Source of the DNA: a virus
DNA: 21,092 bases
IMG/VR virus record: IMGVR_UViG_3300033571_008068
Span: 1 to 21,092 of that record
Strand: one strand, 5' to 3'
In this document: one piece after another, positions 20,268 to 21,092 of the stretch
Numbering within the stretch: position 1 is the first letter of the stretch
Layout of the letters: each line of letters opens with the position of its first letter
Made by a program: the position numbers and the translations under genes
Notes under the pieces: generated by a model
What the model was told of the DNA's origin: nothing
The model's input: only the letters and a program-made list of their open reading frames with translations
Database searches by the model: none

Positions 20268-21092
20268 ATGCCTCAATTTTCAGACGACCTATTTTTAGGT
20301 TCAGCCATTACCGTTCAAGGTATGGATCAGTACCCTGCTGTTTCAACTTTTACTGGCTCAATTGCTACAACCACATTAACTGTCACCGCTATGCTTTCTG
20401 GTGACCCAATTACTGTTGGTATGTTCATTGACAGCTCAACATCACTCACCAATGGTACTTATATTACAGCTTTTGGTACAGGTACAGGTGGAGTAGGTAC
20501 TTACACCGTAAGCGCCTCACAAACTGTAGCAAGCGCCACAATTATTGGCTCTGGCAACGCTTTGTTGCAAAACCCATCCCCAATGAGCGTAGGTGTAGGC
20601 CCACTAGGTCGTCTTTATGTTTGGGACGTTGTTCCACAAGCAAAGTTAACAAATAACATTGTTGCCGCTGTCATTACAACTGCTACCACGCTCACGCTTG
20701 CCGCAGGTGCTGGTGTTACATCCGTTACGACTACAAGTGGTGCAACAGTCTTGCAACTTGACTGCCCTCGTGCTGTTTCTACAACCACTGGTGCTGGTAC
20801 TCCAACTTCTGTCAACATTACTGTTTCTGGCTACGACTACTACGGTCAAGCCATGAGCGAAGTGATTGCCACAGGTACAGCGGCGTCAACAACCGTTAAT
20901 GGCAAAAAAGCCTTCTACCAAATCTCTAGTGTTACAGCTTCTGGCGCAAGCGTAGTAACAATTGCGGTAGGCACAACCGACATCTTGGGTGCGCCACTGC
21001 GCATCACTGATAGGGGCTATGTCTGTCGCGCTGGTTGGGACAATACCTTGGCTGAAGATGCTGGCACTTTGACTGTTGCCGCTACTCAGACA
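20268..21092 (+). CDS. Partial virion structural protein with inserted beta-domain (275 codons visible)
   Basis: ATG at 20268 follows AAGGAG by 6 bases. The frame stays open to the edge of the window. The product is Thr-, Ser-, Ala- and Val-rich and beta-structured. Residues about 27-92 carry a domain with [15 protein letters not shown], then [20 protein letters not shown], a module I know from many unrelated phage and bacterial surface proteins. Either side of it, MDQYPAVS and [20 protein letters not shown] look like one interrupted head-protein sequence. A C-terminal segment ([34 protein letters not shown]) continues. It is probably a capsid-associated or head-surface protein; the C-terminus is not visible. 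Confidence 0.75.
   Translation, partial: MPQFSDDLFLGSAITVQGMDQYPAVSTFTGSIATTTLTVTAMLSGDPITVGMFIDSSTSLTNGTYITAFGTGTGGVGTYTVSASQTVASATIIGSGNALLQNPSPMSVGVGPLGRLYVWDVVPQAKLTNNIVAAVITTATTLTLAAGAGVTSVTTTSGATVLQLDCPRAVSTTTGAGTPTSVNITVSGYDYYGQAMSEVIATGTAASTTVNGKKAFYQISSVTASGASVVTIAVGTTDILGAPLRITDRGYVCRAGWDNTLAEDAGTLTVAATQT

Noticed and set aside
1-21092. Integrase, attachment site, tRNA, lysis or tail genes
   Set aside because: I saw no tyrosine or serine recombinase motifs, no tRNA-like cloverleaf, and no endolysin or tail proteins; they may lie outside the window.

Overview
The window looks like a piece of a tailed double-stranded DNA phage genome (Caudoviricetes). It carries small and large terminase, portal, a GroES-like co-chaperonin, a scaffold-like protein, a decoration-type protein and the major capsid protein on the + strand, and a block of short early-type genes on the - strand. 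No integrase, rRNA or tRNA was seen, and nothing is clearly bacterial housekeeping. Several small proteins resemble families I associate with Burkholderiales-type bacteria and their phages: the 84-aa helix-turn-helix protein, the cysteine-rich opening of the 193-aa protein, and its GLTDKEI-type tail. A freshwater betaproteobacterial host is therefore plausible, but this is inference.

Left arm (1-4589, - strand). Fourteen genes are tightly packed. The first transcribed unit starts at 4589 and runs through eight genes joined by overlapping stops and starts or with no gap: a 44-aa membrane peptide, 68-aa, 63-aa, 193-aa, 48-aa (GTG start), 52-aa, a helix-turn-helix protein and an 83-aa protein. 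Next come a DUF932 gene with its own promoter, a pair of hypothetical genes, one more hypothetical gene, and a conserved phage protein coupled to a gene that leaves the window. Five of these genes share a fixed 14-base leader, TGANNNTTGAAAGG, which ends in the Shine-Dalgarno. It is absent from the + strand genes I checked.

Control region (4590-4824). This is a divergent intergenic region with a - strand promoter, a weaker + strand promoter, an 11-bp inverted repeat at its edges, and two hairpins. One hairpin lies in the predicted 5' leader of the primase-helicase.

Right arm (4825-21092, + strand). A TOPRIM/SF3-type primase-helicase is followed by a 226-base non-coding stretch with eight TGTAAC hexamers, a 14-bp inverted repeat and an AT-rich block. 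This could be a replication origin or a packaging site, because terminase small subunit follows at once. The packaging and head genes then run with little or no spacing: terS, terL, a 297-aa protein, a 1277-aa protein with a PcfJ-like segment, portal, two small proteins, a GroES-like co-chaperonin, scaffold-like protein, a conserved protein, decoration-type protein and major capsid. A terminator hairpin follows the capsid gene, and a structural protein then runs off the right edge.

The head module appears to make and fill the procapsid (portal, scaffold, capsid, co-chaperonin, terminase). The left arm probably holds early regulatory and host-interaction genes, nearly all of unknown function.
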